A stretch of DNA of 35,441 bases, from positions 1 through 35,441 of the forward strand of contig CABUNJ010000025.1 of assembly GCA_902492935.1 (NCBI GenBank), read 5' to 3'. Below the pieces are notes generated by a model. That model did no database searches and was not told the origin of the DNA. It was given only the letters and a program-made list of their open reading frames with translations. Both the position numbers and the translations under genes were made by a program. The stretch comes from an uncultured Collinsella sp. GTDB lineage: Bacteria > Actinomycetota > Coriobacteriia > Coriobacteriales > Coriobacteriaceae. Shown piece by piece: positions 1-7,504 of this stretch; positions within the stretch are counted from its first letter, which is position 1; each line of letters opens with the position of its first letter.

Positions 1-2
1 TG

Positions 3-110
3 CGCCGGGGGCTGTCGCCCGAGCAGATGGCGGCGCGCAACGGCGGGCCGGTGGACCTGTCGCCCTCGACCATCTACCGCTGGGTCTCGGCGGGCTACGA
101 CGGCATGACT
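3..110 (+). pseudogene. IS30-family transposase fragment (internal piece, cut by window edge)
   Basis: The frame from base 3 reads GLSPEQMAARNGG then STIYRWVSAGYDGMTN, the helix-turn-helix region that precedes the DDE domain in IS30 transposases. The similarity stops after GMTN. From about base 113 a different frame encodes another transposase type, so the piece is truncated on its right. Its left part lies outside the window. It cannot encode an active enzyme. Family assignment comes from recognising the SPEQ...TIYRW pattern. Confidence 0.55.
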
Positions 111-118
111 AACACAGG

Positions 119-460
119 ATGCGCGGGGACGAGAGAACGCTCGCCTACATGGCGAAGCGCAAGTCCGACGGCAAGACAAAGCGAGAGATCATGCGCTGCC
201 TTAAGAGGTTCACAGCCAGGGAGGTTTACCCAACGTTGCGGCGCCCCATGAGGTTGAAGTACGCCCGGGGCTCGATACTGGCGGACATGCGAAAATCGCT
301 CGGATTGACCCAAAAGCAGGTTGCCCGAGAGCTTAACGTGCCGAATGTAAGGCTCAGCGAAATAGAAAGAGAAGTATGCCCCCACGAGGAAATCAGACGC
401 GAATACGACCGCTACTTGAATGCTAAAATGTCGTCCGATAAAGGACTTGACAGCCTATAG
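119..460 (+). pseudogene. C-terminal fragment of an IS110-like transposase with HTH tail
   Basis: Residues 4-38 (ERTLAYMAKRKSDGKTKREI followed by MRCLKRFTAREVY) resemble the C-terminal end of IS110-type transposases, where a similar LKRxxAREVY segment closes the catalytic part. Residues about 52-98 form an XRE-like helix-turn-helix (LTQKQVARELNV, RLSEIER) of the kind carried as a tail by some actinobacterial IS110 enzymes. The ATG at 119 is only the first in-frame methionine: the reading frame is a truncated remnant beginning at the junction with the IS30 piece. Alternatively the HTH part could be expressed as a small DNA-binding protein, but no ribosome-binding site supports that. Confidence 0.45.
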
Positions 461-604
461 CAGCGTCATTCGGCACGCGATTCGTTAACCCTGGGGCTTA
501 AAGCTGCCGAATGTCTACTTCTTTAGTGCTCCATTTACCTCCCCGTTCAATAATCTTCACTTGAAGCCTGACGGTGGCCCAATCATTGGATAACATATTC
601 TTAA

Positions 605-1801
605 ATGACAGTTAATCGTCAATCGAAGAGGTCAAAGCGGGGACGGAAAGTGTCGAAGACAAGCAGAAAGCCAATCTCAGCATATGTCGAGCGAAGACTC
701 TGGGCGGAGTCTGCCGGCAAATGCATGAATCCAGATTGTCGGGCCGATCTATTCATCAGCAATGGAGACATTGCTGAACGAGCCCATATCGTCCCATATT
801 GCAAAAGCGCAGAGAACACGTTCGACAACCTTATTCTCATCTGTCCAAACTGCCATACGAATTTCGACAAAAACTCCGCTTTCACGGCAGATGAAGTGAG
901 GAAATGGAAGTCGATTCGTCACGCAGAAATTGATCGCGTTTTCGGAAAGACGTTCAGTTCCTTCGACGACCTGCGCAAAGAGGCCGCACCTCTGCTCGCC
1001 CGAAACAAGTCGATATATGAGAATTACTACATGAAGGACAAGCGAAGACTGTGGGATGTTTTTGAAAAGGAAATAATCGTCAACAACCGAAAACTTTGCA
1101 CGCTGTTCGAATCGAACTTGTGCCTGTTCCAGAACCACAAGGACAATTCCTTCTCCAACCAGGCCGCTGTCCGCGATTTTATCGACCATGCTAAGGAGTT
1201 CGAAGCCACCAGAGATAATACGGAAAGACAAAGGTCTATTCTTTTCCCCGAGGTCATCAACTCCATCTTCGGAATCCAGCCCATAGAAGGTGACCTGCTC
1301 CCCTCTGCAGAATCCCTAGAGCTGCTAATCAAAAAGCTTGACGAACAGGGGCGATTTATAGATGTTTCTCTAGATGCAGAACATCCATTGTTGCAAATAA
1401 TAGAAAACGGGAAAGAGGCGGTAGTTTATCTTGACGATACGCCGCGTATCCGACAGATGTACTATGACGCCCGCTGCTTCAGGCGTGCCGAGATGAGGCT
1501 AGACAGCTTGATTTTTGCCCTAAAGTACTTCCGCCTGTGCGGAAAGAAAGCAACTCGCAAGTCGAAGACAAACCTTAGAGAATATATAGCGAAAGGAAAA
1601 TGCTTCTTATTCGTATACGAATACTGTCTGAGCTATGCAGAGTTGGCCCGTTTAGCACCGGCAGAACATACCGTTGTCGTCAACTTGCATAGATGGAACG
1701 GTAAGCAATGCATCTCCGAAGAAGCCCAGGTGTTTGCGGGGCAAATTAACGTGAAGCTCCTCGATATGGATAGCTTCTTCCCATTCGTTCGCAAACTATG
1801 A
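605..1801 (+). CDS. HNH endonuclease with long uncharacterised C-terminal region
   Basis: A 398-residue protein with a basic N-terminus and an HNH nuclease domain at about residues 28-100. The visible motif is CMNPDC (C40, C45), ERAHIVPY (H61), FDNLILICPNCH (N75, C80, C83, H84): two zinc-binding Cys pairs around an H-N-H core. It is predicted to be a metal-dependent DNA nuclease. Residues about 110-398 match no family I can name. Its stop codon overlaps the start of the nucleotidyltransferase gene by 4 bases (ATGA), so the two are translationally coupled. The ATG at 605 has no obvious Shine-Dalgarno; upstream is AT-rich. By eye the base composition is more AT-rich than the rest of the window, and IS relics flank the pair, so it was probably acquired horizontally. 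A defence role is inferred from architecture and setting. Confidence 0.8.
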   Translation: MTVNRQSKRSKRGRKVSKTSRKPISAYVERRLWAESAGKCMNPDCRADLFISNGDIAERAHIVPYCKSAENTFDNLILICPNCHTNFDKNSAFTADEVRKWKSIRHAEIDRVFGKTFSSFDDLRKEAAPLLARNKSIYENYYMKDKRRLWDVFEKEIIVNNRKLCTLFESNLCLFQNHKDNSFSNQAAVRDFIDHAKEFEATRDNTERQRSILFPEVINSIFGIQPIEGDLLPSAESLELLIKKLDEQGRFIDVSLDAEHPLLQIIENGKEAVVYLDDTPRIRQMYYDARCFRRAEMRLDSLIFALKYFRLCGKKATRKSKTNLREYIAKGKCFLFVYEYCLSYAELARLAPAEHTVVVNLHRWNGKQCISEEAQVFAGQINVKLLDMDSFFPFVRKL

Positions 1802-2100
1802 ACTATTTGAGACTCATAGACATTCTCGACAGCAACCTAGAACTGTTCTCTCAGTTTGATCATGTCTATCTGTTCGGATCTGCGCTGAGTGGTTCAGAGC
1901 TCAGTGCAGACAGTGATATTGATTTGCTGCTACTGTACTCGAAATATTCCGATCAACTTGTCTCCGGATGCGAACAGATATCCCAAAAGTTAGGTAACGA
2001 GACCGGTAGAGTAGTCGACTTAACGGTCCTCGGCATCGATGAAGAGCGACATGTCGGATTCTTGGATAGAATCTCGCCTCATTATAGAAAGATAAAATGA
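1798..2100 (+). CDS. Minimal nucleotidyltransferase (MNT-type)
   Basis: A 100-residue protein consisting almost only of a Pol-beta-type nucleotidyltransferase fold. The core is FGSALSGSELSADSDIDLLL: G27-S28 followed by the D40-x-D42 metal-binding pair, with eleven residues between GS and DxD where small MNT proteins usually have ten. A further acidic residue, in VVDLTVLG near residue 74, could complete the catalytic triad. Proteins of this size transfer nucleotides to partner proteins (for example MntA on HepT) or inactivate small molecules. There is no HEPN partner here; the partner is the HNH nuclease whose gene ends within this start codon. It may therefore modify and restrain, or activate, the nuclease, which is inference. 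Confidence 0.75.
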   Translation: MNYLRLIDILDSNLELFSQFDHVYLFGSALSGSELSADSDIDLLLLYSKYSDQLVSGCEQISQKLGNETGRVVDLTVLGIDEERHVGFLDRISPHYRKIK

Positions 2101-2299
2101 CCATTTGGTAGAACACCTGGCATAGCCTGTCGTACAGAATGCTTTCTGCGTGGATTCCGGCAGAAGAGAAGAAGGCGTCAACGGTCGCGCCTGCATGTTC
2201 GGCACACGGCGTATCGAACTCTGGCGGGACCCCGGCTCTGGGCGCCAATCCCGCATCGACAAGATGAGGTACCCTGAATTCATAATGAAGCTTGCGAAC

Positions 2300-2353
2300 T
2301 GTCAGTGGTAGCGTGAAACTGAACAAGTGTTCAGTTTCACGCTACCACTGACA
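2300..2353. repeat. Perfect 26-bp inverted repeat with 2-bp centre (abutted IS30-type ends)
   Basis: Bases 2300-2325 are the exact reverse complement of 2328-2353, separated by AG. Read outward from the centre, each arm begins TGTTCAGTTTCACG. The right arm is positioned as the terminal repeat of the IS30 relic at its right. Two terminal repeats facing each other with a 2-bp spacer is the geometry of the joined-ends intermediate known for IS30. No transposase remains left of 2300. It could also act as a terminator-like hairpin behind the HNH/nucleotidyltransferase genes, although it lacks a clear T-run. Confidence 0.8.
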
Positions 2354-3375
2354 CCCGGCGGCCCAAGAGCCTTCGCCCCGCTCGTAGGCCTGGTACCACC
2401 CCGTCGGGGATGACCCCTTATCGGGCGAGACGGCGAGCTCGCTGTCGAGGGACAGCCCGAAGCGATCATCCGATGCCGCACAGCAACAGGTCTCCGAGGA
2501 GCTCGAATGGACACCTGCCAGCGAGTCCAGCAAGCGGGCAAGAGTTTACGTGGCTGCAGCATACTACAACGTCGTAGGGGCTCAGAGCACCGCCACTACG
2601 GCTTTTGGGCAGAATGCGCCTGAGCTGCTCGTGGTTGCGCTCACATGCCGACTACTGGTTGGATCTCATCGCGTCGCAGCAGAACACGCGGCAGCGCCGA
2701 GCTCCGCTTTCGAGACACCAGCGCTCCAGGCCCTTCCAATCATCGAACTCGACTCCTCAATCGACTAGCAGGATGCCGAAGATAGCCTCGAAGGCAGCAA
2801 CAGAGCCTATGAGACTCTCTATATGGTCGAGGCAGGCAACGATGGCTGCCGGAGCTGGCAGTACGCTTGCGCAAATAGATTTGGAACGCCCGGGCCACGA
2901 TGTGTGCGCTCAGGATGTCGTAGGTGTTGCGCTCGTAGCCCTCAACGGAGTCACATTGGACCACGCGCGACCTGTCGGCAAGCGAGAGCGCCTCGAATTC
3001 GACGTAGGTACGGCCAGTGCGGTCAACCCCGTCGCGCCCAGCACCTTCGACATCCCTGCGCTTACGCTTCCTCATACGGTCCTTTCGCGGGAGAAGCAGG
3101 TAAGGCGCGCCTGTCCCTCTCCTGATAGGAGCAGGCACTGCGCACGCACACAGGAAGCTCGTCAGCATGTGTGGCCCATATGGTCTCGTAACTCTGCCCC
3201 CGCCTAAACAAAGGGACCGCAATCGCGACCATGGCGGCGAGCTCGTCAGCGGTGAGACATAACCCTTCACGGGCCGCGGACAGGCGGGTGCGATAGGCAG
3301 CGTCGTAGCGACACTTGGGGTAACCGCACCCACTCCTGTTCCGACAGCCGAGATGACAGGCGTAGGGCCATACCT
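2328..3375 (-). mobile_element. Degenerate IS30-family element with frameshifted transposase
   Basis: Read on the minus strand from about 3375, successive frames give an IS30 transposase of the Coriobacteriia type. First comes a Cys-rich start (CRNRSGCGYPKC), then LTADELAAMVAIAVP and GQSYETIWATHADELPV. After a frameshift come GRTYVEFEALSLADRSRVVQ, CDSVEGYERNTYDIL (first catalytic Asp) and HIVARAFQIYL. Later frames still show recognisable pieces (GILLVDRGVEFDDW-like, CSHVNSCPLA-like). Several frameshifts make it inactive. The right terminal repeat (2328-2353) is intact, and the 5' end is lost at a junction with ISL3-like sequence near 3375. Element boundaries are approximate. Confidence 0.75.
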
Positions 3376-3785
3376 CTGTGACGGGACAAACTGCGATAGA
3401 GCGTACGCGCGCGCAGCGTCTCGAAGGAGTGGCCACGCCCCATCATGTTAGTCTCGTTGATGAGGCGGTTCGCGCATTCCGTGTAACCGTTCGAGATGCG
3501 GCTCGGACAATCCCGGTAGTTAAATATGAACTCGCGGTGGTTCTCCACGGCCTTCGCAAGCCCCCGGAAGGGATCGTAGGCCTTGTCATCGGGGATGGAT
3601 GCCTTCCACGCATCGAATGCATCCTCGGCATCCTCCCGCGAGAGCGGGTGCTCGTCGTAGATGTCGAAGAAGTCCTCTTTGAGGTCGTATGCGGTCATGA
3701 GGCTCGAGCAGCCCGCCTCCGATCGAAGCTGGCACAATGCCGATGCCTCGTAGGGGCCGAGGTCCCGGGCGCGCTTCCTCAAGGC
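3376..3785 (-). pseudogene. ISL3-family transposase C-terminal fragment
   Basis: The minus-strand frame contains YDLKEDFFDIYDEHPLSRED, FDAWKASIPD, NHREFIFNYRDCPSRISNGY (followed by TECANRLI) and MGRGHSFETLRARTLY. This is the final part of the DDE domain of ISL3 transposases, with the N-G/A-Y-T-E motif supplying the last catalytic glutamate region. The amino-terminal two thirds are absent. The fragment is bounded by IS30-derived sequence below and an IS3 fragment above, so it is a leftover of nested insertions. Confidence 0.75.
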
Positions 3786-3789
3786 GTAA

Positions 3790-4085
3790 GCCAGCGACCG
3801 CGGCGGCCACTACCGGTGGCAGGGCCGGATCGGCTATGCGCCGCCCAGGACCTCGCGCGCTCGATGTCGAGAAAGGGGTGCTCACCCGACAATTCAAGGA
3901 CGGAGGGCTTCGGTAGGCTGAAGGTGGAGCTCTTCTACGGAAGGGGCTGGGACGATGTTGGCATGGGGGAATTCATGAAGATGCTGTACGCCTATCTGGT
4001 CTGGTATCGCGACAAGCGCTGCAAGAGCGACCTGGGCTATATGAGCCCGATGCAGTACCGAAGAAGCCTAGGTCTTGTAGCGTAG
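3790..4085 (+). pseudogene. IS3-family OrfB transposase C-terminal fragment
   Basis: The frame gives SMSRKGCSPDNSRTEGFGRL, KVELFYGRGW and YLVWYRDKRCKSDLGYMSPM (followed by QYRRSLGL), the standard carboxy-terminal end of IS3-group OrfB integrase domains, including the last catalytic Glu in the N-x-x-x-E region. The usual EGFFGRLK has lost one Phe, and a frameshift near 3830 separates a DRGGHYRW-like piece from the rest. OrfA and the first two thirds of OrfB are missing. Confidence 0.75.
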
Positions 4086-4143
4086 GAACACGGTCCAGGA
4101 TTTCCACCGCGCTCCCAATTGACCGATTTCCCATGAACGGTAA

Positions 4144-4245
4144 CAGGAGGCAGAGGCCGACGCGCTGACCTACCTGGACTTCCCCTACGAGCGCCACGCG
4201 AGGCTGCGCACCGACAACGTTCAGTAGCGCGTCAACCTTGAGCCA
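4144..4245 (+). pseudogene. IS256-family (Mutator) transposase fragment
   Basis: The frame reads EAEADALTYLDFPYERHARL then RTDNVQ, a stop, and RVNLE. IS256 transposases carry a near-identical segment (ALxYLDFPxEHxxRxRTNNVQERxNxEIKRR) close to the C-terminus, where the E of QER is replaced here by a stop codon. Only about 34 codons survive. It lies on the opposite strand to, and abuts, the end of the small orphan gene. Confidence 0.65.
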
Positions 4246-4582
4246 TAGCACAGGCCCTTGAGAGGTTCACGAGCTCCCCCGCGATGCGGCAGATCCTCGG
4301 CTGCCCCTCAAAGAGAACGCAGAAGATACGGTCGAGGTCGACCGCGTCGACCAAACCGTAGTGACAGTCCGCATGCAGTGTACAGGCCCTTTCGCGCGGG
4401 TCGCCATCCGAGCCCTCGTCCGGTTTATGATGGCGCACCTCGACCCAGAGGCCCTCCGACACGTCGTCGAACTTGAAATCGAGCTCTACCTGAACGCTTT
4501 CACCGAATACGTCGCCCAGAGCGAACTCCGGCACCTTCGTCACAAGCCCGTCCATCCACTCAATCTCGATCATCGCGCGCAC
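4232..4582 (-). CDS. Hypothetical protein, 116 residues
   Basis: I do not recognise a family. The best start is the GTG at 4582, which has a strong Shine-Dalgarno (GGAGGAGG) 7 bases upstream; an ATG three codons further in (4573) is the alternative. The protein is acidic in its first half (IEIEWMDGL, VPEFALGDVFGESVQVELDF) and has a central charged stretch (HHKPDEGSDGDPRERACTLH). No signal peptide or membrane segment is visible. The last residues run into sequence shared with the IS256 fragment, so the carboxy-terminus may have been altered by insertion. It stands alone between mobile-element relics; the excellent ribosome-binding site is the main evidence that it is a gene. Confidence 0.5.
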   Translation of the reverse strand: MRAMIEIEWMDGLVTKVPEFALGDVFGESVQVELDFKFDDVSEGLWVEVRHHKPDEGSDGDPRERACTLHADCHYGLVDAVDLDRIFCVLFEGQPRICRIAGELVNLSRACAMAQG

Positions 4583-4805
4583 GTCGCAACCTCCTCCGGT
4601 AGGAGGCCGGCACCTTAAGCCGGCCATTATCCATACGGACAGAATGCGACAGCAGGGTGAAGCTCATTCGCACATCAGGGCGACGACCCCTCGCCTACCC
4701 CATGCATCGGAACCCCATGTTTCCGCAATCTGATCCGTCGGGCGATTCCCTGCTGGGACAACACGAAACTGGTCATCCTACGCATTAGACCAAGCGAAAC
4801 CCGTT

Positions 4806-5756
4806 TTATCCCGAGAAGCCCTCCCCTAGATACCCATTAGCGATAAGGAACGCCGACAGGGACTCCACAGCGTCTTCGTCGCAAATCCGACAACGCCCCT
4901 CCCTATCGCACATGGAATCCAAGCCAGCTTCGGGGTCGCCGCAGAACTCATCCAGAGGGGTTATCCGAACGATCGACGACGGGGCACCCCGCCGCCAGCA
5001 GGCAGGGAGGCGATAACCTCGCGGGCACCCCGCACGCAGACCCCGAGCGCCTGGTAAACCAGATTATTGAATACGGACTCCTTCAAACCGCCGCCCTGCA
5101 AAACCCATCCCATCGTCCGGCTGGAGTCGACACAGATCGAGCTCCTTCAAAGTCGCGGTGAACTCGACAACATATGGGCGCGCGGCGTCCTTCCATCTCC
5201 AAACCGCCTCGTTCCCATGCCCGACGACCTCTTCCAGAGCCCATATGGCCTCGGGATACCGCGAAAGCGTGGAGTACTCCCGGATGCACGACTTGTGGAT
5301 GAAGGAGTTCACGAGGGAGTCTTCCGCCAGAATGTACAGAAGTCCATCTATCGGCTCCGAGGACTCCCGTCCGAGGAAGGCATCATCGACCAGGTCCAGG
5401 CTGAGCCTTCTCCCGTCGACAGACACGGTTCGGCTCGCCTTGTCGAAATGAACCCCGCAGCCCTCGAAAAGACGCGTAAGCGCACTAGGACGCGAGAGCA
5501 CGTCCCCGATTCCGAGAATCCCGCTCTCGCGAATGGACGCGCAGCCATCCGTGTTGGCCGTGACGTGCCTGAGGTGCAGCAGCAGGTCGTCGGGGGCGAG
5601 GGACTCCCCCAGCCTCTCCCGGACATCGGCGTACGTCCCAACCTCGTCGCTGCGAAAACGCAGCTGCATATCTCCGAACTCGCACCCATCGATGCGCAGG
5701 GCGTCGAACAAGAACCTCTTCACCCCGTCAATGGTAAAGATGCCGAAATCGATCAC
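4806..5756 (-). pseudogene. Unknown gene following pglX, disrupted by two compensating frameshifts
   Basis: Translation starts at GTG 5756 behind GAGGG, overlapping the end of the pglX fragment by 29 bases. The open frame runs to a TAA at 5064 (230 residues). However, protein-like sequence continues in a second frame from about 5105 (GGGLKESVFNNLVYQALGVC, REVIASLPAGGG) and returns to the first frame near 4985 (SSIVRITPLDEFCGDPEAG, RCRICDEDAVESLSAFLIAN), ending at TAA 4806-4808. The original product was thus about 315 residues. I do not recognise the family. HLRHVTAN followed by SIRESGI is faintly like ADP-ribosyltransferase-fold proteins, a weak resemblance. Position and coupling suggest it was co-transcribed with the BREX methyltransferase. 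Confidence 0.55.
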
Positions 5757-6284
5757 GCTTATCCCTCAGTCCGATCGCAATCATTTGTTCTGCTAAATGG
5801 TGAATCTTCTCCCCAAAGGTTATAGTCTCAGCGAGCTGATCGTTGAGCTTCTTGATCTGCTTGTTCAACTTTACGCGTTGCGAGATATCAACTTGTGCCA
5901 CGGCTTCCTCTAGGTGAGCGAGCTGCGTGCGGTACCGTTCTTGCTGTTCATGGACATAATTAGTGCGTACGCGGACCAGCAGGTCTGGCTGGTAGCGATG
6001 CATGTAAATAAGGCACTTGAAGCCGTTTTTCTTACCGAAATCAAGCATCCAGTAGATGGGGCGCTTCTGGTAGGTTGAGCAGTGATCCTTGTAGAAATCT
6101 TTGAGGAAGTAGTTGCGAATAATCTCACGCGGCGTGCACTTACCGTCCAGGGCATCAGACACAAAACGGAGATTCTCTTCCAGAGCATCCTCAGCACACA
6201 CGTCGCGCACGAAGTCCACGAAGCGGCCGATCGCGTCGAAAATGTTGGTGTAAGGGTGACGCCCCAGCGGCCGCTTAACGAAGA
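5728..6284 (-). pseudogene. pglX: 3' fragment of BREX-type adenine methyltransferase PglX
   Basis: The minus-strand frame is open from the IS256 junction at about 6284. It contains REIIRNYFLKDFYKDHC, YQKRPIYWMLDFGKKNGFKC, LIYMHRYQPDLLVRVRTNYV and a coiled region with LNKQIKKLNDQLAET. This matches the carboxy-terminal end of BREX PglX proteins, whose R-P-I-Y-W and L-I-Y-M-H-R-Y motifs are characteristic. PglX is an N6-adenine DNA methyltransferase that marks host DNA in the BREX phage-defence system. Roughly the last 185 residues of a protein usually over 1,100 residues long remain; the methylase domain is gone. The last dozen residues (RDKRDRFRHLYH) differ from the usual PglX end. No other BREX gene is recognisable here. 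Confidence 0.75.
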
Positions 6285-6532
6285 GCGGCCCTCGTCCTAG
6301 AATCTGAAATCACCACAACAACAGGTTCTAGGAAAGGACGAGGACCGCTATGGAAATCTTATCAGACCCGACGCCGGACATGCTCGCCATGCCCCGTTTC
6401 GACGACGGCGCCATCGACATGCAGGAGCTGCTCAGGCGCCTCGCCGAGCAGGTCGTGAACGCGGTGATGGACGCCGAGGCCGACCAGCTGTGCGGGGGCG
6501 GCATCAGAGCGGGCGAGCCAAATAAATACTAA
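6284..6532 (+). mobile_element. 5' end of an IS256-family element with truncated transposase
   Basis: An ATG at 6350 opens a transposase start (MEILSDPTPDMLAM, IDMQELLRRLAEQVVNAVMD, AEADQLCGGG) typical of IS256/Mutator enzymes. After GGG, about codon 50, the similarity ends and the frame stops within a dozen codons, where the minus-strand protease gene ends. Just upstream, bases 6284-6303 and 6326-6349 form an imperfect inverted repeat (AGCGG..CTCGTCC..TAGAA with a 3-base bulge) that would fold in the transposase leader. This end also cuts the pglX gene. Confidence 0.7.
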
Positions 6533-7347
6533 TTTCCAGAAACGCTCAAGCGTTCCCTCACGATGGGATCGAAGTCCCTCAGACGCTCGGATTTGATGAC
6601 GATGCCGAGATTCAACATGTCCTGAACGCTCACGTGGGCAATCGTGGATACGGTGATGTCTCCGAGAAGAGTTCTGATGGGCACAGCCCGAAGGATGCCA
6701 AGTAGATAGAGCCTCTTGCCCATGACCACAGCATCGTTCTCCAAATAAGTACCCTCGTTGTAGAGAAAGACCGGGGAACCGCTCGATCCCGGGTAGCACG
6801 CCATGTCAACCAGGAACTCTTTCTGCCCCTGATAGTCGTACCTATAGGGCGTCGCCGTGATACCCCGACGGACGATCGGCAGGTTGTTGGCCTCATCCCA
6901 AATGCCGTTGGGGTATCCGACCATGGTCACCTCGTCCATACAGCCCATGTCTTGAATCTGCTTATCCGTCGGCAGAAGCTCCAAGCTGAGCGGCATGGTA
7001 AGCAGATGCTTCCCCGCCCGGATAAAACCATTCAGTGCGGGACCGATGGGTAAGACGCACAGGTCAACACTTTCGTCAGGGTGTGCGATCCAGTCGCTCT
7101 CGGAGCCCCGCATGGTAAGTTGCTCGTTTATATTGAGCAGGTTTCCGTTCTCGTCAGATCTCGAAAAGATGACGCGATACTCGTACGCGCCCTCGACCAC
7201 GTGCCTGTTGGTCACGATTGCCGGCACATAGGTCTTTCCGTCGTCGCAGAACTTGAAAAAGAAACCCGTTCCAACTGAGCAACCTCCCGAGGCCAACGAA
7301 GCTTCGATGCGAATCGTCGTGTGCAGAAGCTGCTCAGATAGCTGCAT
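6529..7347 (-). CDS. Trypsin-like serine protease (cytoplasmic, S1-type fold)
   Basis: A 272-residue protein with a complete chymotrypsin-fold triad: H49 in IVTNRHVVEG, D95 in DESVDLCVLP and S189 in YPGSSGSPVF. There is no signal peptide or membrane anchor, so it probably acts in the cytoplasm. Start ATG 7347 follows AAAGGA at good spacing. Stand-alone trypsin-like peptidases of this type occur in defence islands, often next to ATPases or other sensors; the next gene upstream on the same strand, 158 bases away, encodes an AAA+ ATPase. Its 3' end overlaps the IS256 remnant by four bases, so the last few residues could be altered. The substrate is unknown. Confidence 0.8.
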   Translation of the reverse strand: MQLSEQLLHTTIRIEASLASGGCSVGTGFFFKFCDDGKTYVPAIVTNRHVVEGAYEYRVIFSRSDENGNLLNINEQLTMRGSESDWIAHPDESVDLCVLPIGPALNGFIRAGKHLLTMPLSLELLPTDKQIQDMGCMDEVTMVGYPNGIWDEANNLPIVRRGITATPYRYDYQGQKEFLVDMACYPGSSGSPVFLYNEGTYLENDAVVMGKRLYLLGILRAVPIRTLLGDITVSTIAHVSVQDMLNLGIVIKSERLRDFDPIVRERLSVSGN

Positions 7348-7504
7348 GGGTTTCCTTTCATTTGGACAAATAGTATATCGATTGCACCCTGAGATGCCCT
7401 TCCGTAATCAATCAGTATTGCCGCTTTGGGCACGTCCTCGCGCGGGGGGGGGACGCGAGCCAAGTCGAAAAAGGCAGTTAACCGGCGGCTATTCATGCCT
7501 TGAT

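Noticed and set aside
1901..2326. Minus-strand frame across the nucleotidyltransferase gene and the palindrome
   Set aside because: It overlaps the well-supported MNT gene antisense and starts inside the palindrome. The piece at 2110-2290 looks faintly protein-like but matches nothing I know.
5067..5825. 252-codon plus-strand frame opposite the post-pglX gene
   Set aside because: The minus strand has the GTG with ribosome-binding site and the overlap with pglX. The plus frame has no motif or start signal.
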